Positions 1 through 7,465 of a DNA stretch of 16,205 bases are shown in pieces. The stretch's first letter is position 1; each line of letters opens with the position of its first letter. The position numbers and the translations under genes were made by a program. Source of the DNA: Candidatus Pelearchaeum sp. GTDB taxonomy: Archaea; Thermoproteota; Nitrososphaeria_A; Caldarchaeales; Caldarchaeaceae. The stretch covers positions 1 through 16,205 of the forward strand of contig WAQC01000003.1 of NCBI GenBank assembly GCA_015520425.1, written 5' to 3'. Under the pieces are notes generated by a model that saw only the letters and a list, made by a program, of their open reading frames with translations, searched no databases and had not been told where the DNA came from.

Positions 1-1227
1 TATGCGCTGGGGTATCATGACGGCCCTAGTCCTTGAGTATGGGTTAAGGCTGATGACTGCTAGGCGTTTTGCTGCTCTCCGCGTTTCTGGTCTGGCTAGG
101 CTGTTAGAATCGTATAGCGCGAGAGCGCGGGGCTTGTTTATTGGTGTATGGCTTTCCATGGCGGAGAGTGTCTTGTCGTCATGCATAAGGTAGTGGAGCG
201 CCTGCATGAGGGCTGGATGACCCCTGGCGCGTAGCTCCAGCAGCTCAAAGAGCCGCCCCTCGGCTATGGCCTGCTTAACTAGAGCAACCTCGCGGAAACA
301 GACGCTCAAATTATGATACGCTAATAACCGTGTCCTCTCGCGATGCTCCATGCTACGAAGCTCACGGACACTAACTCCTCTGCAAGCCTTACACTCGCAG
401 GGCAGGTATTCCAGCTTCTCCAGCTTAACCGTCCTAGTATCAAGCATATACCTCCCCTCGCGCGCGAAGAGAACATAGCTGGCAGAGTCAAACGTGTCGT
501 AGCCGAGGGCGGCGGCGAAAGCAAACATCATGGGATGCCCAGCGCCGAAGAGGTGAAGCGGCCTATCAACTGGCAAGGCGAGCTTAGCGACGGCCATCAT
601 CTTCATCAGCTTATCGTATTGATAGTTCTGCATGAGCGGTGTAGGGCTTCCGAGGGCATAGAGGTCAAAGAACCCCATCTCTGAGAGCTCTTCTGCGCAC
701 CGTCTAACCAAATCCGCGTATATGCCGCCCTGTATAGGGGCTGCCCACGCGCATCTCCTAGAATCGCCCAGCGCCCTTATGGTCTCTCTAACATTAGCCA
801 AGGTCTGCTCAACGGTAGCTAATGCCTCAACACGGCCGACAACGCCAGTTGGCTTATCAAGCGGAATAGCCACATCAGTCCCTATACTCTCCTGAAACAA
901 AGCTATTTCAACAGGCCCAGCATCAACACCACCATACTCAAGAACCTGATAGCCCCCAGAATCGGTCATAACAACGCCGTCAAACCCTATGATTGAATGA
1001 ACACCACGCTCAGCCACCTCCTCGCGGAGACGGCGGTAAAGAATGTAAGAATTAGTTATTACAATCTCACAGCCGAACTCCTGCTTAATCTCCCGCGCTG
1101 GTATTATCTGGTTTATGGGGTTTATGACTGGGACGAACGAGGGGGTCTCTATGGACTTACCCCCTATCCTAACCCGTCCCAGCCTACCCAGCAAATCCTT
1201 AGCACGAACCTCAAAGAGAACCCGCAT
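1..1227 (-). CDS. tgtA: Archaeosine tRNA-guanine transglycosylase (TgtA), 3' end missing
   Basis: Enzyme that exchanges guanine for preQ0 at position 15 of archaeal tRNAs, the first tRNA-bound step towards archaeosine. The reading frame is open from an ATG at 1225-1227 to the left edge, giving 409 residues without a stop, so the C-terminal part lies outside the window. Visible family marks are VMTDSGGYQ with Asp89 (expected general acid/base), the HLFGAGHP segment, FDSASY with Asp247 (expected nucleophile), and a zinc site of Cys277, Cys279, Cys282 and His305 in CxCxxC and AYHNL. A GGGAG element precedes the ATG; a GTG immediately upstream (1228-1230) is a less likely start. It is transcribed divergently from the PAC2 gene. 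Family assignment is firm; whether PUA domains are fused to the missing end cannot be seen. Confidence 0.95.
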   Translation of the reverse strand, partial: MRVLFEVRAKDLLGRLGRVRIGGKSIETPSFVPVINPINQIIPAREIKQEFGCEIVITNSYILYRRLREEVAERGVHSIIGFDGVVMTDSGGYQVLEYGGVDAGPVEIALFQESIGTDVAIPLDKPTGVVGRVEALATVEQTLANVRETIRALGDSRRCAWAAPIQGGIYADLVRRCAEELSEMGFFDLYALGSPTPLMQNYQYDKLMKMMAVAKLALPVDRPLHLFGAGHPMMFAFAAALGYDTFDSASYVLFAREGRYMLDTRTVKLEKLEYLPCECKACRGVSVRELRSMEHRERTRLLAYHNLSVCFREVALVKQAIAEGRLFELLELRARGHPALMQALHYLMHDDKTLSAMESHTPINKPRALALYDSNSLARPETRRAAKRLAVISLNPYSRTRAVMIPQRI

Positions 1228-1245
1228 CACCGCTCCCAGAACAGC

Positions 1246-1268
1246 GCTGGCGCCAGCTTAAAATACCC
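1246..1268 (-). promoter_or_regulatory. tgtA core promoter with perfect GC palindrome
   Basis: On the minus strand a TATA-like TATTTTAA (plus 1258-1265) lies about 35 nt from the tgtA ATG, predicting a start site near 1236 and a very short leader. Directly next to it, between TATA and predicted start site, is the perfect 12-bp palindrome GCTGGCGCCAGC (1246-1257). That position would suit a repressor, but no regulator is identified. Promoter call is by eye. Confidence 0.45.
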
Positions 1269-1366
1269 AACCTATCTCATACTCAAGCACAGACTCCCCT
1301 CACTTCCTAGCCATCTCCTTATAAACTACAGCAACCCTCTTCCCAGACTCCTCCTAAGGGGAAACG

Positions 1367-1375
1367 TCTTAATAC
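1367..1375 (+). promoter_or_regulatory. TATA-like element of PAC2 gene
   Basis: TCTTAATAC at this site, preceded by purine-rich GGGGAAACG that could serve as a BRE, is centred about 26 nt before the GTG at 1398. That spacing predicts a leaderless transcript starting at or next to this GTG and is the main reason for preferring it over the TTG at 1386. By-eye prediction. Confidence 0.4.
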
Positions 1376-1397
1376 TGGGTAGGTATTGTGGGTTGCT

Positions 1398-2099
1398 GTG
1401 ATTGAGACCGAGTTTGTTTTGACGGATGGTGTGGAAGCCCCGCGTGTTAGCGATGGTGTTCTTATTGAGGGGCTTCCTGGTATTGGGCTGGTTGCTAAGG
1501 TAGCTGTCTCGTATGTAATCAAGCAACTTGACGTGAAGCATGTGTGTAGAATATTCTCGCCGCACTTCCCGTCAGTCGGATACGTATCGGAGGGGAGGAT
1601 TATCTTCAGCTTCGCCGACATTTACTACGCCTCCAAGCCCCTAGACCTATTCCTCCTCTACGGCAACTCCCAGCCCTCAACGAGCTTCGGCCAGCACGAC
1701 TTCTGCGATAAGGTTGTCCGCTTCGCCAAAGAACTTGGATGTAACACGATAATAACGCTCGGAGGCTATGGTAAGGAGAGCGTCTCAGAGCTACGCGAGA
1801 TATACTGTAGCTCAACCGACCCAGATACGCTGGAGGAATGGACGAATAAGGTTGGTGGTGTGCGCTACGCTGGCCAGATAGTCGGTGCGGCAGGCCTTCT
1901 CGCGGTCTTGGCAGCGGAGCATAACATGAAGAACTTCGCCATGCTCGTTGAGACGGCTGAGATGACCCCAGACTTCTACGCCGCCAGAAGAGCTATAGAA
2001 GCGCTCAACAAGCTGCTTGACCTAGGTATAAACGTCCCAACAGCCGACGAGCTCTCACGCATCTATGTAGCTTCTGTGCAAGAGCTAGAAACATTCTAG
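1398..2099 (+). CDS. PAC2-family protein (proteasome assembly chaperone type)
   Basis: Protein of 233 residues if translation starts at GTG 1398, or 237 from TTG 1386. The N-terminal VLIEGLPGIGLVAKVAVSYV is the hallmark glycine-rich PAC2 motif, and ITLGGYG and GAAGLLAVLA further on match the rest of the fold. Archaeal PAC2 relatives (PbaA/PbaB type) are soluble, and some bind the 20S proteasome through a C-terminal HbYX motif. This protein ends in QELETF, so that motif is absent and a proteasome link is not supported by its tail. The start was chosen from TATA spacing, with no convincing Shine-Dalgarno site. Its TAG stop overlaps the TAG stop of the convergent ATPase gene in the palindrome CTAG. 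Family firm, precise partner unknown. Confidence 0.85.
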   Translation: MIETEFVLTDGVEAPRVSDGVLIEGLPGIGLVAKVAVSYVIKQLDVKHVCRIFSPHFPSVGYVSEGRIIFSFADIYYASKPLDLFLLYGNSQPSTSFGQHDFCDKVVRFAKELGCNTIITLGGYGKESVSELREIYCSSTDPDTLEEWTNKVGGVRYAGQIVGAAGLLAVLAAEHNMKNFAMLVETAEMTPDFYAARRAIEALNKLLDLGINVPTADELSRIYVASVQELETF

Positions 2100-4813
2100 C
2101 GCCTTAGCGCATAGTACTTTAAAAGCTCCATGCTGGAGAATGTTATGAGCATCCCACCCACTACCCAGGCTAAGTCAACCATATCTGGTATAGCTACCTG
2201 AAGCGCCTCGCGCGCAGCTGGTATATTCATCAATATTATTATTAGCGCGGCCTCCCACAAGACGGCGATAATAAGAGACCTATGCGGCTTCGCATGTGTT
2301 ACTGGGTGAATTAATGAGCGGCAGTTTATCGCTATCGCTAGCTCTATGAAGATGAACATTAGAAACAGCCTTGTCCGCGCAGCCTCAACGCCTGACGGTA
2401 GGGCTGTGTAGAACGCCAGTAGAAGCAGCGGCGCCTCTATGAGCAGCGCTCTGACTAGGAAGAGCTTTATCTCACGCGTGAAGACAGGCTCATCCTTTGC
2501 TCGCGGCGGCCTCTTCATAAGGTCTGGGTCTGCTGGGCTGAATCCCAGCGCTAGTGCTGGCAGGCCATCCGTGGCCAGGTTTATGTAGAGTATGTGGACG
2601 GGCAGTAGTGGGAGCGCTTCCTCGCCCTCAAAACCCATGAGACGCAATATTATGAGAGATGACACGGCGATAACAGCTATCTCAACCAGATTCGCCTGGA
2701 GCAGATAGGCCAGGTACTTCTTGATATTATCATATATCCATCGTCCAAGTTCTACAGCCTTCACTATGGTGGCGAAGTTGTCGTCATTAAGTATCATGTC
2801 AGCCGACTCTTTAGCAACCTCAGTCCCAGTCCTACCCATAGCTATCCCTATATCGGCGCGCCGCAGCGCGGGAGCATCATTAACGCCATCCCCAGTCATG
2901 GCTACCACAAACCCGCGCCTCCGCCAGGCCTCAACTATACGCAGCTTATGGAGCGGCGATATACGCGCATACACGGTTGTCCGCTCAACAATCCTATCCA
3001 ACTCCTCGTCATTCATCCTCTCCAGCTCATCGCCAGTAATCACGTAATCGCCCTCGCGTAGTATCCCAGCCTCCCTAGCTACAGCCACAGCAGTTAGCTT
3101 ATGGTCTCCAGTTATCATTATTGGCCTCACACCAGCCTCACGCGCAGATGCCACAGCAGCTATAGCGTCAGGCCTAGGTGGGTCCATCATCCCTACAAGG
3201 CCGAGGAATGTGAATCCACTCTCAGCCTCATTATCATCTAGGCTATCCTTCTCGGCGAGAGCTAAGACGCGGAGAGCCTGGCTAGCCATAGAATCTACAG
3301 ACCGCATAATCTTCTCCCTGTCTTGGCTGGTCAGCCTCCGCACGTCGCCGTTGGCTAGGATATTGCTGCATGAAGCCAGCACAGCCTCTGGCGCGCCCTT
3401 CATGTAAGCCCTCCTAACACCGTTAACGAGGTTTATGGTGGTCATCCTACGCCGCTCAGGGCTGAAAGGAATCTCACCAACACGCGGATTCTCACGTCTT
3501 ACTGCGCTAACGTCAAGCCCAAGCTTCACGGCCATTATTAGAAGAGCCACCTCAGTAGGGTCGCCCTGCGCAGACACACTTCCATCCTTAATCTCCAAAG
3601 TAGCATCATTGCAGAGAATCGCAGCCCGCGCTAGCCTAGCCAAAATCGGATAACCATCAAGATTCGCGCGCCTCCCATCTATGATGACCTCCCCTTCAAG
3701 ACTATACCCAGTACCCTTAATATCAAAAACGTTGTCTATGGTTTGTATTATTCTGACTGTCATCTCCCCGCGTGTTAGCGTGCCAGTTTTGTCAAAGCAT
3801 ATTACCTGCGTTGCTCCCAACGTCTCTACCGCTGGCATTCGTCTAACCAAAGCGTTCCGCTTAGCCATTATACGCATGCCTATCGCTAGGCTCGCGGTGA
3901 TTATCGCGGGGAGGGCTTCAGGTATTGCTGCTACTGCGAGAGCGATAGCGAAGAGGAGGACATCTAAGAGAAACTGAATACTAAGCCCTGTGGTGATGAT
4001 TTCCTGGCCAGCCTCCACGGCGGCAATTATGGCGATTACCACCAACGCTATCGCGCCGAACTTCCTCCCTATCTCAGCCATCTTCAACTCCAGTGGAGTC
4101 TTTTCTTCCTCAACCTCAGCGGCTGCGCGCGCTATCTTCCCCAACTCTGTACGCATCCCAGTTGCTACCACAACACCGCGGCCGCGGCCATAAACCACAA
4201 CAGTACCAGAGAACGCCATATTAACACGGTCAGCCAACGGTGTCTCACGCGGTAATGGCTTGACATCCTTCTCAACAGGCGTTGACTCCCCCGTGAGGGG
4301 TGATTCGTCAATCCTGAGGCTGATGGATTCAACAAGCCTAACGTCTGCTGGCGTCTTGTCTCCCGCTTCAAGAATAACCACATCGCCTGGAACTATCTCT
4401 CTCACTTCAATCCTACGAACAACACCGCCGCGCACAACCCTGCACGTTGGGCTTAGTAATTTGCGCAGCTCTTCCAATGAACGCTCAGCGCGGTACTCCT
4501 GAATAAATCCTAAAACAGCCACGAAGAAAACTATTATGAGAATAACCAGCGCATCTATAACCTCACCCAGAAAAGCAGATACAAACGTAGCTATGAGCAG
4601 TATTCCCAGCAGTATGTTTGTGAATTGTTTTAGAAAGATTCTGATGGGTGATATTTTCTTGGTCGCCTCAAGCTGGTTTGGCCCGTAAATCTCAAGCCTA
4701 CGCCGTGCCTCATCATCAGCTAGGCCTTGGGCTATATCTGTCCCTAACGCCCTGGCCACCTCCTCAACACTTAGAGCATGCCACTCAACCAGCTCAGAGG
4801 CCGCGCTACCCAT
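2096..4813 (-). CDS. P-type (P2A-like) Ca2+-transporting ATPase
   Basis: Integral membrane cation pump of 905 residues, close to SERCA/PMCA length for prokaryotic members. Order of parts: N-terminal cation-ATPase domain, membrane pair M1-M2 (about 58-105), actuator with TGES at 174-177, M3-M4 with PEALPA at 298-303, phosphorylation DKTGTLT with Asp341, nucleotide domain with KGAPE near 472, hinge TGDGVNDAPAL at 640-650, then the six-helix C-terminal region. Expected Ca2+ ligands are all present: Glu299 in M4, Asn708 and Glu711 in M5, Asn745, Thr748 and Asp749 in M6 (INLATDG), and Glu824 in M8. This favours Ca2+, though Mn2+ or another cation is possible. The ATG at 4811-4813 follows a GGTGG Shine-Dalgarno-like site; a TTG one codon upstream is less likely. 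It stands alone between the convergent PAC2 gene and the divergent PDCD5 gene. Confidence 0.92.
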   Translation of the reverse strand: MGSAASELVEWHALSVEEVARALGTDIAQGLADDEARRRLEIYGPNQLEATKKISPIRIFLKQFTNILLGILLIATFVSAFLGEVIDALVILIIVFFVAVLGFIQEYRAERSLEELRKLLSPTCRVVRGGVVRRIEVREIVPGDVVILEAGDKTPADVRLVESISLRIDESPLTGESTPVEKDVKPLPRETPLADRVNMAFSGTVVVYGRGRGVVVATGMRTELGKIARAAAEVEEEKTPLELKMAEIGRKFGAIALVVIAIIAAVEAGQEIITTGLSIQFLLDVLLFAIALAVAAIPEALPAIITASLAIGMRIMAKRNALVRRMPAVETLGATQVICFDKTGTLTRGEMTVRIIQTIDNVFDIKGTGYSLEGEVIIDGRRANLDGYPILARLARAAILCNDATLEIKDGSVSAQGDPTEVALLIMAVKLGLDVSAVRRENPRVGEIPFSPERRRMTTINLVNGVRRAYMKGAPEAVLASCSNILANGDVRRLTSQDREKIMRSVDSMASQALRVLALAEKDSLDDNEAESGFTFLGLVGMMDPPRPDAIAAVASAREAGVRPIMITGDHKLTAVAVAREAGILREGDYVITGDELERMNDEELDRIVERTTVYARISPLHKLRIVEAWRRRGFVVAMTGDGVNDAPALRRADIGIAMGRTGTEVAKESADMILNDDNFATIVKAVELGRWIYDNIKKYLAYLLQANLVEIAVIAVSSLIILRLMGFEGEEALPLLPVHILYINLATDGLPALALGFSPADPDLMKRPPRAKDEPVFTREIKLFLVRALLIEAPLLLLAFYTALPSGVEAARTRLFLMFIFIELAIAINCRSLIHPVTHAKPHRSLIIAVLWEAALIIILMNIPAAREALQVAIPDMVDLAWVVGGMLITFSSMELLKYYALRR

Positions 4814-4869
4814 CAAACCACCTACATAGACTTCTCATACCCAGCTTTTGGATGTCTCCATACAACCAA

Positions 4870-4879
4870 CTAATAAATG
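4870..4879 (-). promoter_or_regulatory. Possible TATA box of the P-type ATPase gene
   Basis: Minus-strand TCATTTATTA lies about 60 nt from the ATPase ATG and would give a leader of roughly 35 nt containing the GGTGG ribosome-binding site. It is one of two opposed promoters in the 202-bp gap 4814-5015, where no further gene is visible. Confidence 0.35.
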
Positions 4880-4932
4880 AGCAAGCAGCCCTCGTATTTT
4901 CCGCCGAGAGTGAAGATGTGTCCTTTCCAAAT

Positions 4933-4945
4933 CCTTAAAAATTTA
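4933..4945 (+). promoter_or_regulatory. TATA box of PDCD5-family gene
   Basis: CCTTAAAAATTTA is a strong archaeal TATA-like run about 75 nt before the ATG at 5016, predicting a leader of about 50 nt. The leader carries a clear purine-rich Shine-Dalgarno site, GGAGGAGGG (5001-5009), 6 nt from the start codon. Confidence 0.5.
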
Positions 4946-5015
4946 TGTTCAGAGAAGTAGTTAATAGCTGCCGCTGCCGAATCTTGGTTTAGACGTCTGT
5001 GGAGGAGGGCTTGGG

Positions 5016-5336
5016 ATGTCTGAGGATGAGGAGCTTGAGCGTATAAGGCAGCAGAAGATGGCTGAGCTTCAGGCGCGTATTGCGGAGGAGCAGGCTAGGC
5101 GGCAGAGGGAGATGGAGAGAGCCGCCGCTATGCGCGTAATCCTAACACCTGAAGCGAGGCAGAGGCTAAACAACCTAAAGCTGGTCAAGCCTGAGATAGC
5201 TGAGCGGATAGAGGAATACCTCATACAGATAGCACAGAGCGGCCAGCTAAAAACACCCGTTGACGACGAAACACTGAAAGCACTGCTTGACCGCGTCCTA
5301 CCACGGAGAAAAGACATAAGAATAGTGCGCCGTTAG
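5016..5336 (+). CDS. PDCD5-family DNA-binding protein
   Basis: Small soluble protein of 106 residues, normal for archaeal PDCD5/TFAR19 homologues. The first 40 residues form a charged helix rich in Glu, Gln and Arg (EELERIRQQKMAELQARIAEEQ). They are followed by the family core, with ILTPEARQRLNNLKLVKPEI, a second helix AERIEEYLIQIAQSG, and LKTPVDDETLKALLDRV. The C-terminus is strongly basic (PRRKDIRIVRR). Archaeal members are annotated as nucleic-acid-binding, but their cellular role is poorly defined. The start is fixed by GGAGGAGGG six nt upstream. It is followed after 136 bp by an unrecognised gene on the same strand that seems to have its own promoter. Confidence 0.93.
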   Translation: MSEDEELERIRQQKMAELQARIAEEQARRQREMERAAAMRVILTPEARQRLNNLKLVKPEIAERIEEYLIQIAQSGQLKTPVDDETLKALLDRVLPRRKDIRIVRR

Positions 5337-5387
5337 CAGTTGTCAGATAGACGGGTATTTTTAGATAAGGGACCGTAGTATTAGGAG

Positions 5388-5397
5388 ATTTTATTAA
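5388..5397 (+). promoter_or_regulatory. TATA-like element of the 149-residue gene
   Basis: ATTTTATTAA lies about 80 nt before the ATG at 5473, predicting a leader of roughly 50 nt. Within that gap (5337-5472) the only other thing seen is an 11-codon GTG-initiated open frame at 5407-5442, of doubtful meaning. Confidence 0.35.
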
Positions 5398-5472
5398 GGT
5401 AGAAAAGTGAGTAAGGAATATTGGATACCAGCCCACAGATAACCTAGCGCATCACGAGGTTTAGAGAGCGAG

Positions 5473-5922
5473 ATGGTTCAAATAGACACCAGAACCCCAC
5501 TGGACAAGTTTAGACGCTTCATAATACTCAACACATGCTACTCATTTATGCCGAAAGGCTATCTACACGACTCCTCAATATTCCCAGAGCGAAACTCGTC
5601 CGAGGGGACGATATACGTTGAGGCGGCCTCCAAGATAGAACTGAACAAGATACGCGACATAACCTTCGTCAAAGCGATAGACGTGCTGGGCGTGATATAC
5701 AAGTCAAAGAGCGGAAACACCCAGCTCAAATGGAGACAGCTACGCGGGAGCTTGGGAAGGGTTACGGGGGAGGCATCACCCAACTCAATAGTAAACCTGC
5801 TTGAGGCAGGCGTCCTGACACGCGACTTCATGAAGCGTGTGTTAAGGGAGGTTAGGGAGAAGGTTAGCGAGTCAGGCGAGACGATGCAAGAACAGGAAGA
5901 CGGAGAAAATACACAAAACTAG
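5473..5922 (+). CDS. Conserved-looking hypothetical protein
   Basis: I do not recognise this 149-residue protein. It has no signal peptide or membrane segment. The first 115 residues look like a compact alpha/beta domain, with alternating hydrophobic stretches (RRFIILNTCY, GTIYVEAASKI, ITFVKAIDVLGVIYKSKS). An amphipathic helix follows (LTRDFMKRVLREVREKV). The last 20 residues are acidic and Gln-rich and probably disordered. Codon use resembles the neighbours, and the long open frame with an upstream TATA box supports a real gene. GAGG about 11 nt before the ATG is a weak ribosome-binding site. It follows the PDCD5 gene on the same strand and converges on a small membrane-protein gene. The function is unknown. 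Confidence 0.75.
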   Translation: MVQIDTRTPLDKFRRFIILNTCYSFMPKGYLHDSSIFPERNSSEGTIYVEAASKIELNKIRDITFVKAIDVLGVIYKSKSGNTQLKWRQLRGSLGRVTGEASPNSIVNLLEAGVLTRDFMKRVLREVREKVSESGETMQEQEDGENTQN

Positions 5923-5961
5923 CACTACAAGCGTGTAGCAACGAGCCCTCTCCGCAAACCA

Positions 5962-6198
5962 CTACTGCGCTTGCTCATATTCGCGTTTTGCAGCATCATT
6001 CTCTTCGCGGGCTCTCAATATCGTTTGAACAGCCACGCCAAACGACAACGCTACAAAGATAGCCACACCACCTATAACAATCGCGGCGAAGCTAAACAGG
6101 ATAAACACGCCAGTTAACGGTCCCTGAGGCGCCCCTACCAACAGTAAAATTGCGCCAACTCCTAGGGCAAGTACGAGTAAGCCCGCCAGCATTCGCAT
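5962..6198 (-). CDS. Small two-helix membrane protein, function unknown
   Basis: A 78-residue protein with two clear transmembrane segments, roughly residues 4-22 (LAGLLVLALGVGAILLLVG) and 31-55 (VFILFSFAAIVIGGVAIFVA). A charged tail follows (RAREENDAAKREYEQAQ) that could form a short cytoplasmic helix. The ATG at 6196-6198 is preceded by GGAAGAG as a plausible ribosome-binding site. It converges with the hypothetical gene ending at 5922 and diverges from lysY. No family recognised; the consistent membrane topology makes a chance open frame unlikely. Confidence 0.65.
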   Translation of the reverse strand: MRMLAGLLVLALGVGAILLLVGAPQGPLTGVFILFSFAAIVIGGVAIFVALSFGVAVQTILRAREENDAAKREYEQAQ

Positions 6199-6274
6199 AA
6201 TATCTCTTCCACATGCTTGATACTAAGTCCCTATGCATGTGTTTTTTGTTATGAAGATGCTATTATCTGTTTGG

Positions 6275-6286
6275 CTTTATATAAGC
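6275..6286 (+). promoter_or_regulatory. lysY promoter, leaderless spacing
   Basis: CTTTATATAAGC is a textbook archaeal TATA box. Its centre lies about 26 nt before the ATG at 6306, so transcription should begin at or next to the start codon. This supports ATG 6306 over the TTG (6294) and GTG (6297) upstream, which would fall before the predicted transcript. Confidence 0.6.
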
Positions 6287-6305
6287 GTCGTCTTTGGTGT
6301 TTTGC

Positions 6306-7358
6306 ATGGCGCGTGTCGGCGTTGTCGGGGCTTCAGGATACACGGGGGGAGAGTTGCTCAGGATACTCGCTACGCATCCTGATACGGAGATAACCTACGC
6401 AACCTCCCGCGAGTATGCGGGAAAACCAATAACAGCGATACATCCTCACCTCCGCGGCTTCTACAGCACGCTCAAGTTCTCCAACGTATCGCTGGACGAG
6501 ATGCTCAAGAAATGCGACATCCTGTTCATCAACACACCACAGGGAGTAGCTAGCGAGCTAGCTCCAAAGCTCCTAGAGCAGGGTATGCGTGTTATAGACC
6601 TAAGCCCCGACTTCAGGCTGAAGAATCAGCAAGACTATCGCGTGTGGTATGGTTTTGAGCATCCCCGCCCAGAGTTGCTGGATAAAGCTGTTTATGGTAT
6701 GCCTGAGCTTCACCGCGAAGAGATAAGAAATGCGGAATTGGTTGCGTGTCCTGGTTGCAATTCCACCGCAGCGCTCCTCGCGCTCATACCAGCAGTAGAG
6801 GCCAAGATAATAGAGCTTCCACGTATAGTTGTTGATGTGAAGGTTGGGAGCAGCGAGGCAGGAATTAAGCCGAGTCTGGGAACGCACCACCCAGAGAGGG
6901 CTAACGTCATGCGCCCCTACGAGGCAGACGGCCATAGGCACGTGGCAGAGGTTGAACAGGAACTAAAACGCCTAGCCAAGGAAGAAATCCATGTCGCGCT
7001 GGTTCCGCATGCTGTTGGAAGCGTTCGCGGCGCTCTAGCCACAGCCCACGTATGGCTAGCGCAAGACGTTGATGAGCAGCAGGTCTGGCGCCTATACGCC
7101 CAGCGCTACGGCCGCGAGCCATTCATAAGAATAGTCAGAGGCGCACCATTCAGATACCCAGACCCCAAATACGTCATAGGCAGCAACTTCGCAGACATAG
7201 GCTTCGCAGTAGAGAAGAGAATAGGCCGAGCAGCACTAATGGCAGCGATAGACAACCTCATGAAAGGCGCAGCAGGCCAAGCAGTCCAATGCATGAACAT
7301 AATGCTCAAAATAGACGAGAAAGCAGGCCTAAACAACCCGCCACTAAGACCAGCCTAG
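6306..7358 (+). CDS. lysY: LysW-[L-2-aminoadipate/L-glutamate] 6-phosphate reductase (LysY/ArgC family)
   Basis: NADPH-dependent reductase of 350 residues that converts the acyl phosphate to the semialdehyde, in lysine synthesis through LysW-bound aminoadipate and/or arginine synthesis through LysW-bound glutamate. The N-terminal VGVVGASGYTGGELLRIL is the nucleotide-binding loop of the ArgC/LysY family. Catalytic Cys151 sits in CPGCNSTAA, a form closer to LysY than to the GCYPT of classical ArgC. Asp208-Gly-His210 matches the conserved histidine region. The partner kinase LysZ starts at 15822, on the far side of the heme cluster. The start is set by a TATA box 26 nt upstream. Family certain; assignment to the LysW-dependent branch rests on motif form and on the nearby LysZ. 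Confidence 0.88.
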   Translation: MARVGVVGASGYTGGELLRILATHPDTEITYATSREYAGKPITAIHPHLRGFYSTLKFSNVSLDEMLKKCDILFINTPQGVASELAPKLLEQGMRVIDLSPDFRLKNQQDYRVWYGFEHPRPELLDKAVYGMPELHREEIRNAELVACPGCNSTAALLALIPAVEAKIIELPRIVVDVKVGSSEAGIKPSLGTHHPERANVMRPYEADGHRHVAEVEQELKRLAKEEIHVALVPHAVGSVRGALATAHVWLAQDVDEQQVWRLYAQRYGREPFIRIVRGAPFRYPDPKYVIGSNFADIGFAVEKRIGRAALMAAIDNLMKGAAGQAVQCMNIMLKIDEKAGLNNPPLRPA

Positions 7359-7381
7359 CTAATCAAATACCAAGCCAAATA

Positions 7382-7392
7382 CTCTATAAAAA
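7382..7392 (+). promoter_or_regulatory. TATA box of the NTPase gene
   Basis: CTCTATAAAAA predicts transcription starting near 7413, leaving a leader of about 50 nt that would contain the whole inverted half-site array at 7430-7465. Confidence 0.5.
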
Positions 7393-7429
7393 TTGGGAGA
7401 TAGCGTTTCTTTAGGCTGTAAATGGTTAA

Positions 7430-7465
7430 GTATCAGGGGTGATACCTAGGTATCAGGGGTGATAC
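7430..7465 (+). repeat. Array of four inverted half-sites ending at the start codon
   Basis: The 16-bp inverted repeat GTATCAGGGGTGATAC occurs twice without mismatch (7430-7445 and 7450-7465), separated by CTAG. The centre is itself a perfect palindrome, TGATACCTAGGTATCA (7440-7455). The half-site GTATCA/TGATAC therefore appears at 7430, 7440, 7450 and 7460 in alternating orientation, one per 10 bp, always with 4-bp spacers. The last half-site touches the ATG at 7466. GGGGTGAT in the second copy also resembles a Shine-Dalgarno sequence. It may be an operator bound on one DNA face or an RNA hairpin pair controlling translation. Confidence 0.9.

Noticed and set aside
343..684. Plus-strand open frame of 113 codons
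   Set aside because: It is antisense to TgtA, whose motifs and zinc ligands are intact; low-complexity translation without family features.
1275..1330. Minus-strand run reading ESGKRVAVVYKEMARK before a TGA, resembling the end of a protein
   Set aside because: No start codon precedes it in frame before a stop apart from a four-codon frame, so it is either a remnant too short to support or chance.
5407..5442. GTG-initiated 11-codon frame (MSKEYWIPAHR) in the leader of the 149-residue gene
   Set aside because: Too short, with only a weak AAGGTAG element upstream and no second line of evidence.
5925..5938. CTACA-AGCG-TGTAG hairpin between convergent genes as a terminator
   Set aside because: Five-base stem without a following T run; not distinguishable from chance.
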